From: Candidatus Saccharimonadia bacterium
Lineage (GTDB): Bacteria > Patescibacteriota > Saccharimonadia > Saccharimonadales > Saccharimonadaceae
Direction of reading: 5' to 3'
DNA length: 27,230 nt
NCBI GenBank assembly: GCA_023262335.1
Contig: JALRBE010000005.1
Coordinates: 294-27,523 of the forward strand
The notes under the pieces are model-generated. The model worked only from the letters and a program-made list of their open reading frames with translations. It did no database searches and was not told the origin of the DNA. Positions 1 to 7,197 of the stretch are shown one piece after another. The translations under genes and the position numbers were made by a program. Within the stretch, counting starts at the first letter, position 1. Every line of letters starts with the position of its first letter.

Positions 1-1101
1 CGCATGCGTGTGGACGGCGCGTTGCACCCGGTGGCGCAGATCAACAAAGACAAGTACCGCATACTCATGGGTGCTATCGGCTCGCGCGCGAACATTTCGT
101 CGGCGGCGAAGACGTCGCAGTCGGGGCATATCCAAAAAGATATCCACCGCGAAGGCGCGACTCACCTTTTGAACATTCGTATCGAAACCGTGCCGACCAT
201 GTACGGCCAAGACGCCGTGATGCGCCTTTTCAACTTCGATGAATCCATGCTGAACCTTGATTTGCTTGGCATTCCACCGAAGGAGCGCGCGCAGATCGAC
301 GAAATAACGCGGCATCCGCGCGGCATGATGATGATGGTCGGTCCGACCGGCTCTGGTAAGTCCACGACTTTGTATAGCATTTTGAACGCGCTGAACACGC
401 CGGAGCGCAAGATTCTGACGCTTGAGGATCCGATCGAATATGGTATCAGCGGTATCGCGCAGATTCCGGTCGACACCACGCACGGCCAGACGTTCGCCGA
501 TGGCCTGCGTTCCATATTGCGCTTGGACCCCGACGTCGTGATGCTCGGTGAGATCCGTGACGTCGATACCGCGAAGACAGCCATCCAGGCGTCCATTACC
601 GGTCACCTGGTGCTTAGCTCGTTCCACGCGAACTCCACGAGCGCCGCGTTCAGTCGTATGATCGGTATGATCGGTATCAACCCGATTTTCAGTTCGGCCA
701 TACGCTTGCTTATCGCGCAGCGGCTCGTTCGCCGTTTGTACGATCCGTCAAAAGAGGAATACGAGCCGGACGAAGCCACGAAACGCTGGGTACAAAAAAC
801 GCTCGAAGGCGTGTCGCCGGAGCGCATGAACGGCATTGATTTGAACGATTTCAAGCTGTGGCGCCCAAGGCCGCATGCCGATGCGCCGTTCGGTTTCAAG
901 GGGCGAATCGTCGTGATGGAGCAAATGGTGGTGAACAGTCACATTCAAGCCTTCCTCCGCGGCGACATCGCCGACGCCAACCCGGAAGCCATAGAGGCCG
1001 AGGCAAAAAAATCCGCCGATCTCATCACGCTTATTCAGGCAGGCACGCTCGCGGCACTCCGCGGCGAAACCACGCTCGAAGAAGTGAACCGTTCCATTTA
1101 A
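1..1101 (+). CDS. pilB: Type IV pilus assembly ATPase, PilB/GspE family (5' truncated by window)
   Basis: This is a hexameric secretion-type ATPase that would power pilin polymerisation at the cytoplasmic membrane. The reading frame is open from base 1, so the N-terminal part lies outside the window. Counting codons from base 1, the Walker A motif GPTGSGKST is at about residues 114-122, the Asp box lies near DPIEYG, the Walker B/LGEIRD segment is at about 181-187, and a His box (TGHLVLSSFHAN) follows. These place it in the PilB/GspE/PulE family rather than PilT, because it continues a long N1E-type region upstream. No cysteine occurs in the 366 codons seen, so the tetracysteine zinc module usual in PilB/GspE is absent. 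It is followed by small membrane protein genes under a separate promoter. Family assignment is secure; the exact paralog is less so. Confidence 0.93.
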   Translation, partial: RMRVDGALHPVAQINKDKYRILMGAIGSRANISSAAKTSQSGHIQKDIHREGATHLLNIRIETVPTMYGQDAVMRLFNFDESMLNLDLLGIPPKERAQIDEITRHPRGMMMMVGPTGSGKSTTLYSILNALNTPERKILTLEDPIEYGISGIAQIPVDTTHGQTFADGLRSILRLDPDVVMLGEIRDVDTAKTAIQASITGHLVLSSFHANSTSAAFSRMIGMIGINPIFSSAIRLLIAQRLVRRLYDPSKEEYEPDEATKRWVQKTLEGVSPERMNGIDLNDFKLWRPRPHADAPFGFKGRIVVMEQMVVNSHIQAFLRGDIADANPEAIEAEAKKSADLITLIQAGTLAALRGETTLEEVNRSI

Positions 1102-1103
1102 AA

Positions 1104-1132
1104 TTGATTTTTTAGTAATTTTATTGTAAATT
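1104..1132 (+). promoter_or_regulatory. Sigma70-like promoter upstream of the 1182 gene
   Basis: TTGATT (1104-1109), a 17-base spacer and TAAATT (1127-1132) sit directly after the pilB stop in an AT-rich stretch. A short inverted repeat ATCCT-N6-AGGAT (1146-1161) lies in the predicted leader, and a GAGAGG Shine-Dalgarno precedes the ATG at 1182. Confidence 0.5.
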
Positions 1133-1181
1133 ATGTGAACGAACTATCCTGCAGTAAGGATCGATCTTTGAGAGGAATCGC

Positions 1182-1535
1182 ATGAGAGCGAATGACGAAC
1201 GAACCGGTCGCGATTATCGCACGATGATCGCCATCGCTGCCATGTTCATCCACGCGTTGTTCTGCGTGGCTTTGTTCCTGACAGGAATTGTCGTGCTTGC
1301 GAACAGCAAGCCGTACGACGGCGCGTCGTTGGTGACGCTCGTCGTGCTTGGCGGCATGTCGCTGGTCAGTTTTGGCAGTGCCGAACTTGCGAGCAGGGCA
1401 TGTATCAACGTGCCGTCGCTCATACCCAAGCATGGTGCCTCTGTTGGCATGGCGTTCGGTTTGAGTGTCGGTATTGCGACGTTGCCTGTAACCTATGCGG
1501 TGCTGTTCATGGTACTTTCGGTGCTATTCGGCTGA
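1182..1535 (+). CDS. Small membrane protein, three predicted TM segments, unknown function
   Basis: I do not recognise this 117-residue protein. After a short charged N-terminus (about residues 1-13) there are three hydrophobic stretches, at about 15-40, 48-66 and 90-116, so it is probably an integral membrane protein with little soluble domain. The start at 1182 is supported by a GAGAGG Shine-Dalgarno 7 bases upstream and by the promoter at 1104-1132. The next gene, of similar size and topology, follows after 51 bases with its own Shine-Dalgarno, so the two probably form an operon ending at the hairpin near 1951. Position after the pilus ATPase hints at, but does not show, an envelope or pilus link. 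Confidence 0.7.
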   Translation: MRANDERTGRDYRTMIAIAAMFIHALFCVALFLTGIVVLANSKPYDGASLVTLVVLGGMSLVSFGSAELASRACINVPSLIPKHGASVGMAFGLSVGIATLPVTYAVLFMVLSVLFG

Positions 1536-1586
1536 ACGTATAGCCGGGCACAGCCGCCCCCCACACGTCACGAACGGAGAACGACA

Positions 1587-1922
1587 ATGCAAAGCTCGAC
1601 GCTAGCTAAACGTCTTGCGCAGTGGTGCGTGTTCGCACTGACGGTCGCATTCGGCGCGTATACGTTCTGGACCGGTTTTGGCACGTTGTTTCGTAACGGC
1701 GAACTGACGACGTCGGAACTGTCGGTTTCGATCGCATCGGTACTGCTTACGGGAATGCTCGTGGCACTACTCAGGTATCTGCACGTGGAGTACCCAATAC
1801 CGGACGCCGTCGTGGGGCCGATTTTCCAGGGCCTTATGGGTGTTTTGGCGGTAGTCGCCGCAGCGCTTCCGGCCGCGATATACGGCGTGTCGGCAGGTAT
1901 CAGCGCGATTGCGGGCGTGTAG
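1587..1922 (+). CDS. Small membrane protein, three predicted TM segments, unknown function
   Basis: This 111-residue hydrophobic protein of unknown function has a basic N-terminus followed by hydrophobic segments at about 12-35, 46-63 and 77-108. The start has a CGGAGA Shine-Dalgarno about 7 bases upstream. It matches the preceding gene in size and topology but shows no obvious sequence identity by eye. The pair could be subunits of one membrane complex or a diverged duplication. It ends shortly before a strong intrinsic terminator, consistent with being the last gene of a two-gene operon. Confidence 0.7.
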   Translation: MQSSTLAKRLAQWCVFALTVAFGAYTFWTGFGTLFRNGELTTSELSVSIASVLLTGMLVALLRYLHVEYPIPDAVVGPIFQGLMGVLAVVAAALPAAIYGVSAGISAIAGV

Positions 1923-1950
1923 TGCGTGCTGAGGCTCCGCAGGTCCCTTC

Positions 1951-1987
1951 CGCCCACTGCTTCTTAGCGAAGCGGTGGGCGTTTTTA
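1951..1987 (+). terminator. Intrinsic terminator after the two small membrane protein genes
   Basis: A 13-bp stem with one G-U pair (arms starting CGCCCACTGC and ending GTGGGCG, loop TTAGC) is followed by GTTTTTATTT. It closes the 1182-1922 unit. Confidence 0.85.
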
Positions 1988-2031
1988 TTTGCGAAACGTC
2001 TAAGAATATTCCATTATTATATAAAATATGT

Positions 2032-2037
2032 TATAAT
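2032..2037 (+). promoter_or_regulatory. -10 element of the 2071 gene
   Basis: TATAAT at 2032-2037 lies inside a strongly AT-rich stretch (about 2001-2045). The start codon is 34 bases downstream and has a good Shine-Dalgarno. The -35 is not clear. Confidence 0.55.
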
Positions 2038-2070
2038 ATAATCAATCCAACCACGAAGGAAGGTTTGCAC

Positions 2071-2796
2071 ATGCTCACGACAGACGGAAGGCTCTGGATC
2101 AGAGACGCGACCAGGTCGGAGATCTGGTTCGAACGGATCTTCAACTATGACACCGTATTCCCCATGAACCGGAGCGGCTCGTTCCTGTATTTTTTGCCAG
2201 GATGTATGCTCTTCGGCATAGTACCGCCGGCGATGTCCATCTACTTGACGCCCGGCGAGAGCCACGGCAGCCAGTGGGTGCTCATGGCGACGTTCGCGAT
2301 CTTCGCGACCGTGCTCGTGGGAATCGGCGTATTCGTTCGTCGGCTCGACAGGATTCATAAGTCACGCGTATACCTTGCAAGTGGCGAGTACTCGCGGATC
2401 GAACTGCGTATTCTGGCGAAGCTCGACAGCAAGGAGCATCGCAAGCGGTTATGGCAGCATCGGCATTCGATCAATCACTTGTTGCTCAGTTCCGGTCCGA
2501 CCGACACCTCCGAATGGGGGCTCGCTACCGTCGAGCGCCGCAACGAGGAATTGGCGCGCCGTGAAGTGATCAAGTTCGCAGTCGCCGCGATCCTGACGGA
2601 CATGGGCTACGACTCCCTGAGTATCGAGTGGGCGGTGAGCGACGAGTTCGCTAAGCTCGACCAGTTGGAGCGCGACCGCTTGGACAAGTACGAAGTGTCG
2701 TGCCATCAGTCCATCGTGACCGCGAACAACACGATTGCCGAGAAGGAATTCCGCCTGACGGAGCTCGCGGCGCTGCGGCGCATGCTGTACTCGTGA
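2071..2796 (+). CDS. Two-TM membrane protein with cytoplasmic helical C-terminus, unknown function
   Basis: This 241-residue protein is not recognised. It has a soluble N-terminal stretch (1-37), two hydrophobic segments at about 38-60 and 69-91, and a charged, mostly helical domain from about 95 to the end, rich in Arg, Glu and Leu. An in-frame ATG further upstream (1975) exists, but that frame crosses the preceding terminator and the promoter. The ATG at 2071 has GAAGGAAGG at the right distance, so I chose it. The gene is monocistronic: its own -10 element is at 2032 and a terminator follows 8 bases after the stop. It belongs to the set of self-contained orphan genes scattered between core genes here. 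Confidence 0.72.
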   Translation: MLTTDGRLWIRDATRSEIWFERIFNYDTVFPMNRSGSFLYFLPGCMLFGIVPPAMSIYLTPGESHGSQWVLMATFAIFATVLVGIGVFVRRLDRIHKSRVYLASGEYSRIELRILAKLDSKEHRKRLWQHRHSINHLLLSSGPTDTSEWGLATVERRNEELARREVIKFAVAAILTDMGYDSLSIEWAVSDEFAKLDQLERDRLDKYEVSCHQSIVTANNTIAEKEFRLTELAALRRMLYS

Positions 2797-2803
2797 CCCG
2801 TGC

Positions 2804-2838
2804 ACCCTCCCTGCACTCATACGCCGGGAGGGTTTTAT
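2804..2838 (+). terminator. Intrinsic terminator after the 2071 gene
   Basis: The arms ACCCTCCC (2804-2811) and GGGAGGGT (2826-2833) pair perfectly over a 14-base loop and are followed by TTTTATTATT. Confidence 0.85.
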
Positions 2839-2874
2839 TATTGCGCAAAAACCCTTTCAAAACGCCGTAAACTG

Positions 2875-2883
2875 TGCTATAGT
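2875..2883 (+). promoter_or_regulatory. Extended -10 promoter of rplS
   Basis: TG-C-TATAGT (2875-2883) is an extended -10 motif with no strong -35. It leaves a leader of roughly 100 bases before the rplS ATG. Confidence 0.5.
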
Positions 2884-2992
2884 AGGCAATTGATTGTATA
2901 TACGAACGTAAGCGCCGGAGCGTGACGGTATGGAGCCGCAGGGATACAACTGCGTGGCCAGCCAAAGTCAGACCGGACTAAGAGGAAATCAT

Positions 2993-3517
2993 ATGAGTTT
3001 TGCACTGATCCAAAAAGTCAACGACGAGCAAAAAAAAGCTGCCGTCGTTGACGCACGCAGCGGTGATACCGTTCGCGTTCACCAAAAAATCAAAGAAGGC
3101 AACAAAGAGCGTATCCAAATCTTCGAAGGCGTGGTTATTCGCACCGACAACAAGGCGTCGCATACCAGCCGCATCACCGTTCGAAAGATCGCAAGCGGTG
3201 TCGGCGTCGAAAAGAGCTTTTTGCTCCATAGCCCGCTCGTCGAAAAAGTAGAAATCGTGCGTCGTGCCAAGGTTCGCCGCAACTTCCTTAGCTTCCTGCG
3301 TGCCCGCAGTGGCAAGAGCGCGCGCCTTACGGCCGTTAACTTCGACCGTGTTGCCGTAAACGACATCCGCGACGCGCATGCCGAAGAAGAAGCCGCACGC
3401 TTGAAGGAAGAAGCGAAGGCCGCTGCCGCTGAGAAGCAAGCCGAAAAGGACGCCGAGGCAGCAGAGCTGAAGGCGAAGCAAGACGCCGTCGAAGCCGCGC
3501 ACAAAGACAACGCGTAA
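2993..3517 (+). CDS. rplS: 50S ribosomal protein L19 with C-terminal Ala/Lys/Glu extension
   Basis: L19 is a large-subunit protein at the 30S-50S interface. Residues 1-115 match the family, with the typical GDTVRVHQKI..G..ERIQ.FEGVVI start, the conserved FLLHSPLVEKVEIVRRAKVR region and a LR.RSGK tail. L19 is usually about 115 residues. Here about 55 more follow, made almost only of Ala, Glu, Lys, Gln and Asp, and likely to form a single long helix. The ATG at 2993 has AGAGGAAA just upstream; an earlier in-frame start would add residues not found in L19. The leader could hold an autoregulatory structure. The gene ends at a long bidirectional hairpin. Next on the plus strand is rnhB-yraN, the usual rplS neighbourhood, interrupted by one small minus-strand gene. 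Confidence 0.96.
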   Translation: MSFALIQKVNDEQKKAAVVDARSGDTVRVHQKIKEGNKERIQIFEGVVIRTDNKASHTSRITVRKIASGVGVEKSFLLHSPLVEKVEIVRRAKVRRNFLSFLRARSGKSARLTAVNFDRVAVNDIRDAHAEEEAARLKEEAKAAAAEKQAEKDAEAAELKAKQDAVEAAHKDNA

Positions 3518-3526
3518 CGAACGCGC

Positions 3527-3562
3527 AATCAAAGAACGCTCCGCTCGGGGCGTTTTTGATTG
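3527..3562 (+). terminator. Intrinsic terminator after rplS
   Basis: A near-perfect stem of about 16 bp runs from CAATCAAAG (3527) to TTTTTGATTG (3562) with a GC-rich top and a T-run inside the 3' arm. The A-rich 5' arm means it could also work in the minus direction. Confidence 0.85.
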
Positions 3563-3572
3563 GCAAGTAAAT

Positions 3573-3592
3573 ACCCCGCCAATTGGCGGGGT
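3573..3592 (-). terminator. Palindromic hairpin, likely terminator of the 3614-3859 gene
   Basis: ACCCCGCC-AATT-GGCGGGGT is a perfect 8-bp stem with a tetraloop, 21 bases beyond the stop of the minus-strand gene. The minus-strand sequence after it (ATTTACTTG) is only moderately T-rich. Confidence 0.6.
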
Positions 3593-3613
3593 GGGGTCGG
3601 TGTCGTAGCGACT

Positions 3614-3859
3614 CTATGCGCGTAGACGGTTGACGGCTTTCCAGGATGTGTCGTAGGCGTCTCGAGCGGCCGACTCGCACCTGATCAGTTCGATCAAGGA
3701 GCTGTGGTCGCCGTCGGGATCTTTAACGACCGCTCTGCCGAGGCTCGCCTCCAGCTCATTGACACGGTTTCGCTTGAAATCGTAGAGCTGCTTGAGTTCG
3801 TTGACTACGGTGAGCAACTTACTTGTCTCGGTCTGCTCCGGGGTGTATGTCGCGGTCAT
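3614..3859 (-). CDS. Small helical/coiled-coil protein, unknown function
   Basis: This 81-residue soluble protein is predicted to be almost entirely helical, with heptad-like leucines at about 15-45 (KLLTVVNELKQLYDF) and a charged C-terminal helix. I know no family for it. The ATG at 3857-3859 has GGAGC about 7 bases upstream, and a good promoter (TCGACA-17-TATAAT on the minus strand) lies 37 bases before it. A palindromic terminator follows. It sits between rplS and rnhB-yraN, which are normally adjacent, so it is probably an inserted single-gene unit. Confidence 0.65.
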   Translation of the reverse strand: MTATYTPEQTETSKLLTVVNELKQLYDFKRNRVNELEASLGRAVVKDPDGDHSSLIELIRCESAARDAYDTSWKAVNRLRA

Positions 3860-3895
3860 GATAGCTCCGTTCGTGTATAATGACGTGACGGTATT

Positions 3896-3924
3896 ATTAT
3901 AATATAAAATTATAATTTTGTCGA
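3896..3924 (-). promoter_or_regulatory. Sigma70-like promoter of the 3614-3859 gene
   Basis: Read on the minus strand: TCGACA (3924-3919), 17 bases, TATAAT (3901-3896). The predicted leader begins near 3889 and can fold as CCGT...ACGG, partly covering the Shine-Dalgarno. Confidence 0.55.
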
Positions 3925-3943
3925 TACTCTACAATAGATACCA

Positions 3944-4903
3944 ATGATTCTTGGCATAGACGAAGTAGGGCGTGGGCCATGGGCGGGGCCCATGGTGGTG
4001 GGTGCCGTGGTACTTGGCGGCGCGGCGATTGACGGTCTGACGGACAGCAAAAAACTGAGCAAGAAGCGAAGGGAATCTCTTGACACGGTGATTAGGTCAG
4101 AAGCGGCCGCATTCGGCTTGGGGTGGGTGAGTGCCCGCGAAATAGACGACCTTGGTCTTGGCGAAGCACTAAAGCTCGCGACGATCCGCGCCGTGGAGCA
4201 AATTGCTGTGCCGTACCACGAAATCATCATAGACGGTACCATCAACCTGCTAGCCGGAACGACGAAAGGGCAGTACGTGACGACCATGCCGAAAGCGGAC
4301 TTGTTGGTGCCAAGCGTGAGCGCGGCATCAATTATTGCCAAAGTCGCCCGCGACGCATATATGGCCGAGCAGGATGCTATTTACGAGGGCTATAAGTTCG
4401 CCGCGCACGCCGGGTATGGCACGGCAGCGCACCGGGCAGCCATAGAAAAAAACGGCGTGACGCCACTGCACCGGCTGTCGTTCGCGCCGCTCACCAAGTA
4501 TCGTGACGGCTCGCAGCCGATGGTCGACAGCGAACCCGCGCTTGCTGCGCCATCGGTGCCAAGCAACCATATGGGCGCGAAAGGCGAGACGGAGGCTGCC
4601 AACTACTTGACGCGTCATGGCCACGAAATCATCGAACGGAACTGGAAAACGAAATACTGCGAGATCGACATCGTGTCGCGTAAAGACGGGACGGTATTCT
4701 TTACTGAAGTGAAATACCGTAAAACGCCTGCCCAGGGCGGAGGCTTGGCTGCCATAACCTCAAAAAAGCTCGCGCAAATGCGCTATGCGGCAACGTTTTA
4801 TGCCCAGACAAAACGGTTAAACGGTGCCAACCTGCTACTCGCCGCAGCGGCAGTGACAGGTGACGATCCGGAAGTCGAAAGCTTCGTTGTCATCATAGAT
4901 TAA
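3944..4903 (+). CDS. rnhB: RNase HII fused to a YraN/UPF0102 endonuclease-fold domain
   Basis: The N-terminal part (residues 1-187) is RNase HII, which cuts RNA in RNA-DNA hybrids and starts removal of misincorporated ribonucleotides. It has the DEVGRGPWAGP motif with metal ligands D6 and E7, D97 in IIDGT, D119 and the SVSAASIIAKVARD helix. After a linker (188-208), residues 209-319 form a YraN domain of the restriction-endonuclease fold: G(A)KGE..A..YL, RNWKTKYCEIDIV with E240 and D242, and FFTEVKYRKT with E255 and K257. rnhB and yraN are often adjacent single genes downstream of rplS; here they are one reading frame. No Shine-Dalgarno is seen; a TACAAT element ends 8 bases before the ATG, so the message may have almost no leader. 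Confidence 0.95.
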   Translation: MILGIDEVGRGPWAGPMVVGAVVLGGAAIDGLTDSKKLSKKRRESLDTVIRSEAAAFGLGWVSAREIDDLGLGEALKLATIRAVEQIAVPYHEIIIDGTINLLAGTTKGQYVTTMPKADLLVPSVSAASIIAKVARDAYMAEQDAIYEGYKFAAHAGYGTAAHRAAIEKNGVTPLHRLSFAPLTKYRDGSQPMVDSEPALAAPSVPSNHMGAKGETEAANYLTRHGHEIIERNWKTKYCEIDIVSRKDGTVFFTEVKYRKTPAQGGGLAAITSKKLAQMRYAATFYAQTKRLNGANLLLAAAAVTGDDPEVESFVVIID

Positions 4904-4914
4904 GCTGGGCGGAG

Positions 4915-4920
4915 TATAAT
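4915..4920 (+). promoter_or_regulatory. -10 element placed for a leaderless transcript of the 4927 gene
   Basis: TATAAT ends 6 bases before the ATG at 4927, so transcription would start at or next to the start codon. The stretch lies in the short gap after the rnhB-yraN stop. No convincing -35 is visible. Confidence 0.55.
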
Positions 4921-4926
4921 AACTGC

Positions 4927-5457
4927 ATGAGCCGCACTCGCACCAGACTGGACGCCATGACGCCGCATATGAAAGAGATCGTCGCGGAGAACATGAAGGA
5001 GCGCGTGTATTCGACGATCACGCTGATTGCCGTATTAACGGTGATGTGGCAAAATGCCGCGCACCATTCCACAGGCGGCAGCATAGCGGCGATTTTTGGC
5101 AGCGTGGTAGCACTGTGGCTGGCGACGCTGATTTCGGCGCGCATGTCGTACAGGGCTATTCACGGCAAAGCGATCAGCCTGCAGGATTACCGCAAGTCGC
5201 TCTTTACCGCGTCGGGGCTGCTCGCTCCGGCGATTACCCCGGTCCTTATTCTTGCGCTTGGCGCCGCGACCGATTGGTATGATCTCAGGACAGCATTGTT
5301 CGCGTCCATGGTTGCCAGCTTGCTGTCGCTGTTCATTCTGTCGTTCAACGCCAGCCGTCATATTTACGATTCGCTCGGCAAAACGCTTTTGATCAGCTTG
5401 CTCGAGATGTCGGTTGGCGTGGGCGTGATTTTGCTGAAACTTGCCGTCGGCGAATAA
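4927..5457 (+). CDS. Polytopic membrane protein, about five TM segments, unknown function
   Basis: This 176-residue integral membrane protein is not assigned to a family. A charged amphipathic N-terminus (1-26, with RTRTRLDAM and KEIVAENMKER) precedes hydrophobic segments at about 27-44, 51-73, 92-114, 124-143 and 154-174. A short cytosolic-type loop near 75-90 carries several basic residues. There is no Shine-Dalgarno before the ATG; the -10 element ends 6 bases upstream, which argues for a leaderless message and supports this start. It follows rnhB-yraN by 23 bases but probably has its own promoter. A set of hairpins follows it. Confidence 0.75.
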   Translation: MSRTRTRLDAMTPHMKEIVAENMKERVYSTITLIAVLTVMWQNAAHHSTGGSIAAIFGSVVALWLATLISARMSYRAIHGKAISLQDYRKSLFTASGLLAPAITPVLILALGAATDWYDLRTALFASMVASLLSLFILSFNASRHIYDSLGKTLLISLLEMSVGVGVILLKLAVGE

Positions 5458-5480
5458 ATAAGTAGCGTGTTTGCAATTTA

Positions 5481-5561
5481 AGCCGTTGTGAGACGGCCTT
5501 TAGGGGTTGGGACTGCACTGCGAATTCATTTCGCTATGCAGTTGGAAGGGTGTGCCCTTCC
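5481..5561. terminator. Three tandem stem-loops between convergent genes
   Basis: The 108-base gap between two convergent genes holds three separate stem-loops: AGCCGT/ACGGC (5481-5498) followed by CTTTAG; a two-part stem ACTGCA/TGCAGT with inner GCGAA/TTCGC (5512-5542); and a perfect 7-bp stem GGAAGGG-TGTG-CCCTTCC (5544-5561). The outer ones may be terminators for each strand. T-runs are weak, so a small structured RNA is also possible. Confidence 0.45.
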
Positions 5562-5565
5562 TTAG

Positions 5566-7161
5566 TTATATAAGCTCGTCTTTTTTGGCGTTTAAGAACT
5601 GTACCCATTGGCGCACTAAGCGGAGAACCGTCTTGAGCGGCAGTTCGATGAGGATGTCGAGCACCGTCGCAACGATGTTCACCTGGCTGTAGCGATACGA
5701 AATCTGCTGGCCGACGTAAATGAATGGCATGTATATCACGTCGCGCAGTACCGACAGCGTGCTTTGTTGGGCATTGACGGCTTCGAGCTCGTGGATCTGG
5801 CGGCTCAAACGGAACGCCAGGAAGCTCGCGGTCGAAAGGAACACGAAGAAGATCATACCTTGGACGATCGTGAAATGCAGTAGGTGCAGAACGTACGAAA
5901 GACCGGCGAACGCGAGCAGGAAGGTAAGCGCATACGCGGCGTTGAAGCCGACCGAATGCGAGTCTTTGGGAATCCTGACCGCCGGCGCGGCGCCTTCGTT
6001 CTGGTACAAAATGCCCAACACTTGGCCGACGACGGCGTTGGTATTGCGTGCGTTCGGAATGGTGAGCGTGAGGCGCGAGAACGCGATGAATACCGACGGG
6101 AAAAGTAAGTTGATGACGAGCGGCACCCAAAGAATCGATCCGTACAAAAGAATGTCATAGGGAATTTCTATGGCGATGCCGATGATGCTTTTGGTAATAA
6201 GCAGGAACACGACGCTACGCAGGATGCCTTTGTCGAGCCGTTTGTCGAGCGCGACGTATTCGCTTTCGATGTGGCTGCGGAGCGCATGCTCGAGCGTGTC
6301 GGGCGTACGAAGCGCTTGCAGGGTGATTGGCGCGTCGTCGCTAAAAATGCCCGTGTAAATGAAGCGTAGCGCGGCTCCGTTCTTGCCAACGATGCGCGTG
6401 GCATACGCGACCGTTTTGGTTCCGAACAAGTAGTCGAGCCGTTCGTTGAAGCTGACGACGGCCTCGTTATCCGTTACGTCGACGCGAAAGCTGTCCATCA
6501 GGGCGCTGCGTATGGTCATTTTGTCGGACTTAAGGAGCGCGCTATGGATGGCGACGTACACGACGATCGGAAAATCCTCGTCATTGATCTTTTCGTTGTC
6601 GCGGCGCAGCTTTTTAAGCGTCAGTTTGGACTGCAGGTACGTTTGGGCGAAATGGGCGAACATGAGCTGGCGCACATGGCTCTTGAGCGTTTGCTCGCAT
6701 TTGACGGCGAGCGTGTCGAGCGTCCATGACTGGAAGTTGTGCCGTTTTGATGAATTCGGTTCTTTGCCCGCGTAGGTCCAATAGGCGCCGTAGTACTGTT
6801 TTATGAGGCTGTCGAGCGTCTTGACGTCCGCTTTGGTCACATGATCGTTCGCAAGGTATTCCGCCTGGGTCAGTTCAGTCACCAGCTCTTCGCCGAGTTT
6901 CGCTGTGGGCACTTTGGTATGGAACGAGAGTACCCGGTTAAGGTACCGGCGTATGGCTCGTTGCTGCAGCAGGGTATCTTCCGCGTATTCCGACGCGTTG
7001 CGCAGCTGTTCGTAGGCCGTCGTCAGGGTACTCCCAACGGTTGGCACATGGATAGTGTCTCGTTGCCGCCGGGACAGTATCTCGGCTTCGTACGCTTCGA
7101 TCCGGCGAAGCGAGTCAACCAGGACGGTGCCCAGCTGACTAAGATCGGTTGTCTGGTTCAC
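5566..7161 (-). CDS. Large membrane protein with soluble N-terminal domain, unknown function
   Basis: This protein has about 531 residues and belongs to no family I can name. Residues 1-300 are soluble and mostly helical, with few hydrophobic runs. From about 305 there are several hydrophobic segments (near 305-325, 330-355, 405-425, 430-450 and a weaker one near 480-500), and the tail is basic and acidic (NAKKDELI). An in-frame GTG lies 15 bases further upstream (7174-7176), but the codons after it spell TATAAT, which is best read as the -10 element. TATAAT then ends exactly 6 bases before the GTG at 7159-7161, the spacing of leaderless genes elsewhere in this window. I therefore place the start at 7161. 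It lies 36 bases downstream of the aminopeptidase gene on the same strand. Confidence 0.72.
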   Translation of the reverse strand: MNQTTDLSQLGTVLVDSLRRIEAYEAEILSRRQRDTIHVPTVGSTLTTAYEQLRNASEYAEDTLLQQRAIRRYLNRVLSFHTKVPTAKLGEELVTELTQAEYLANDHVTKADVKTLDSLIKQYYGAYWTYAGKEPNSSKRHNFQSWTLDTLAVKCEQTLKSHVRQLMFAHFAQTYLQSKLTLKKLRRDNEKINDEDFPIVVYVAIHSALLKSDKMTIRSALMDSFRVDVTDNEAVVSFNERLDYLFGTKTVAYATRIVGKNGAALRFIYTGIFSDDAPITLQALRTPDTLEHALRSHIESEYVALDKRLDKGILRSVVFLLITKSIIGIAIEIPYDILLYGSILWVPLVINLLFPSVFIAFSRLTLTIPNARNTNAVVGQVLGILYQNEGAAPAVRIPKDSHSVGFNAAYALTFLLAFAGLSYVLHLLHFTIVQGMIFFVFLSTASFLAFRLSRQIHELEAVNAQQSTLSVLRDVIYMPFIYVGQQISYRYSQVNIVATVLDILIELPLKTVLRLVRQWVQFLNAKKDELI

Positions 7162-7167
7162 CAAATC

Positions 7168-7173
7168 ATTATA
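7168..7173 (-). promoter_or_regulatory. -10 element fixing the start of the 5566-7161 gene
   Basis: On the minus strand TATAAT (7173-7168) is followed by GATTTG and then GTG. The hexamer overlaps what would otherwise be codons 2-3 of a longer reading frame. Confidence 0.5.
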
Positions 7174-7197
7174 CACCCTGATGAGCCATGAAGAGCG

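Noticed and set aside
1975..2070. Upstream extension of the 2071 gene
   Set aside because: It would begin inside the previous terminator and include the -10 element; the Shine-Dalgarno marks 2071.
3890..3920. AT-rich repeats as a possible replication origin
   Set aside because: Short AT-rich tracts recur before many small genes and fit promoters; no DnaA-box cluster is seen.
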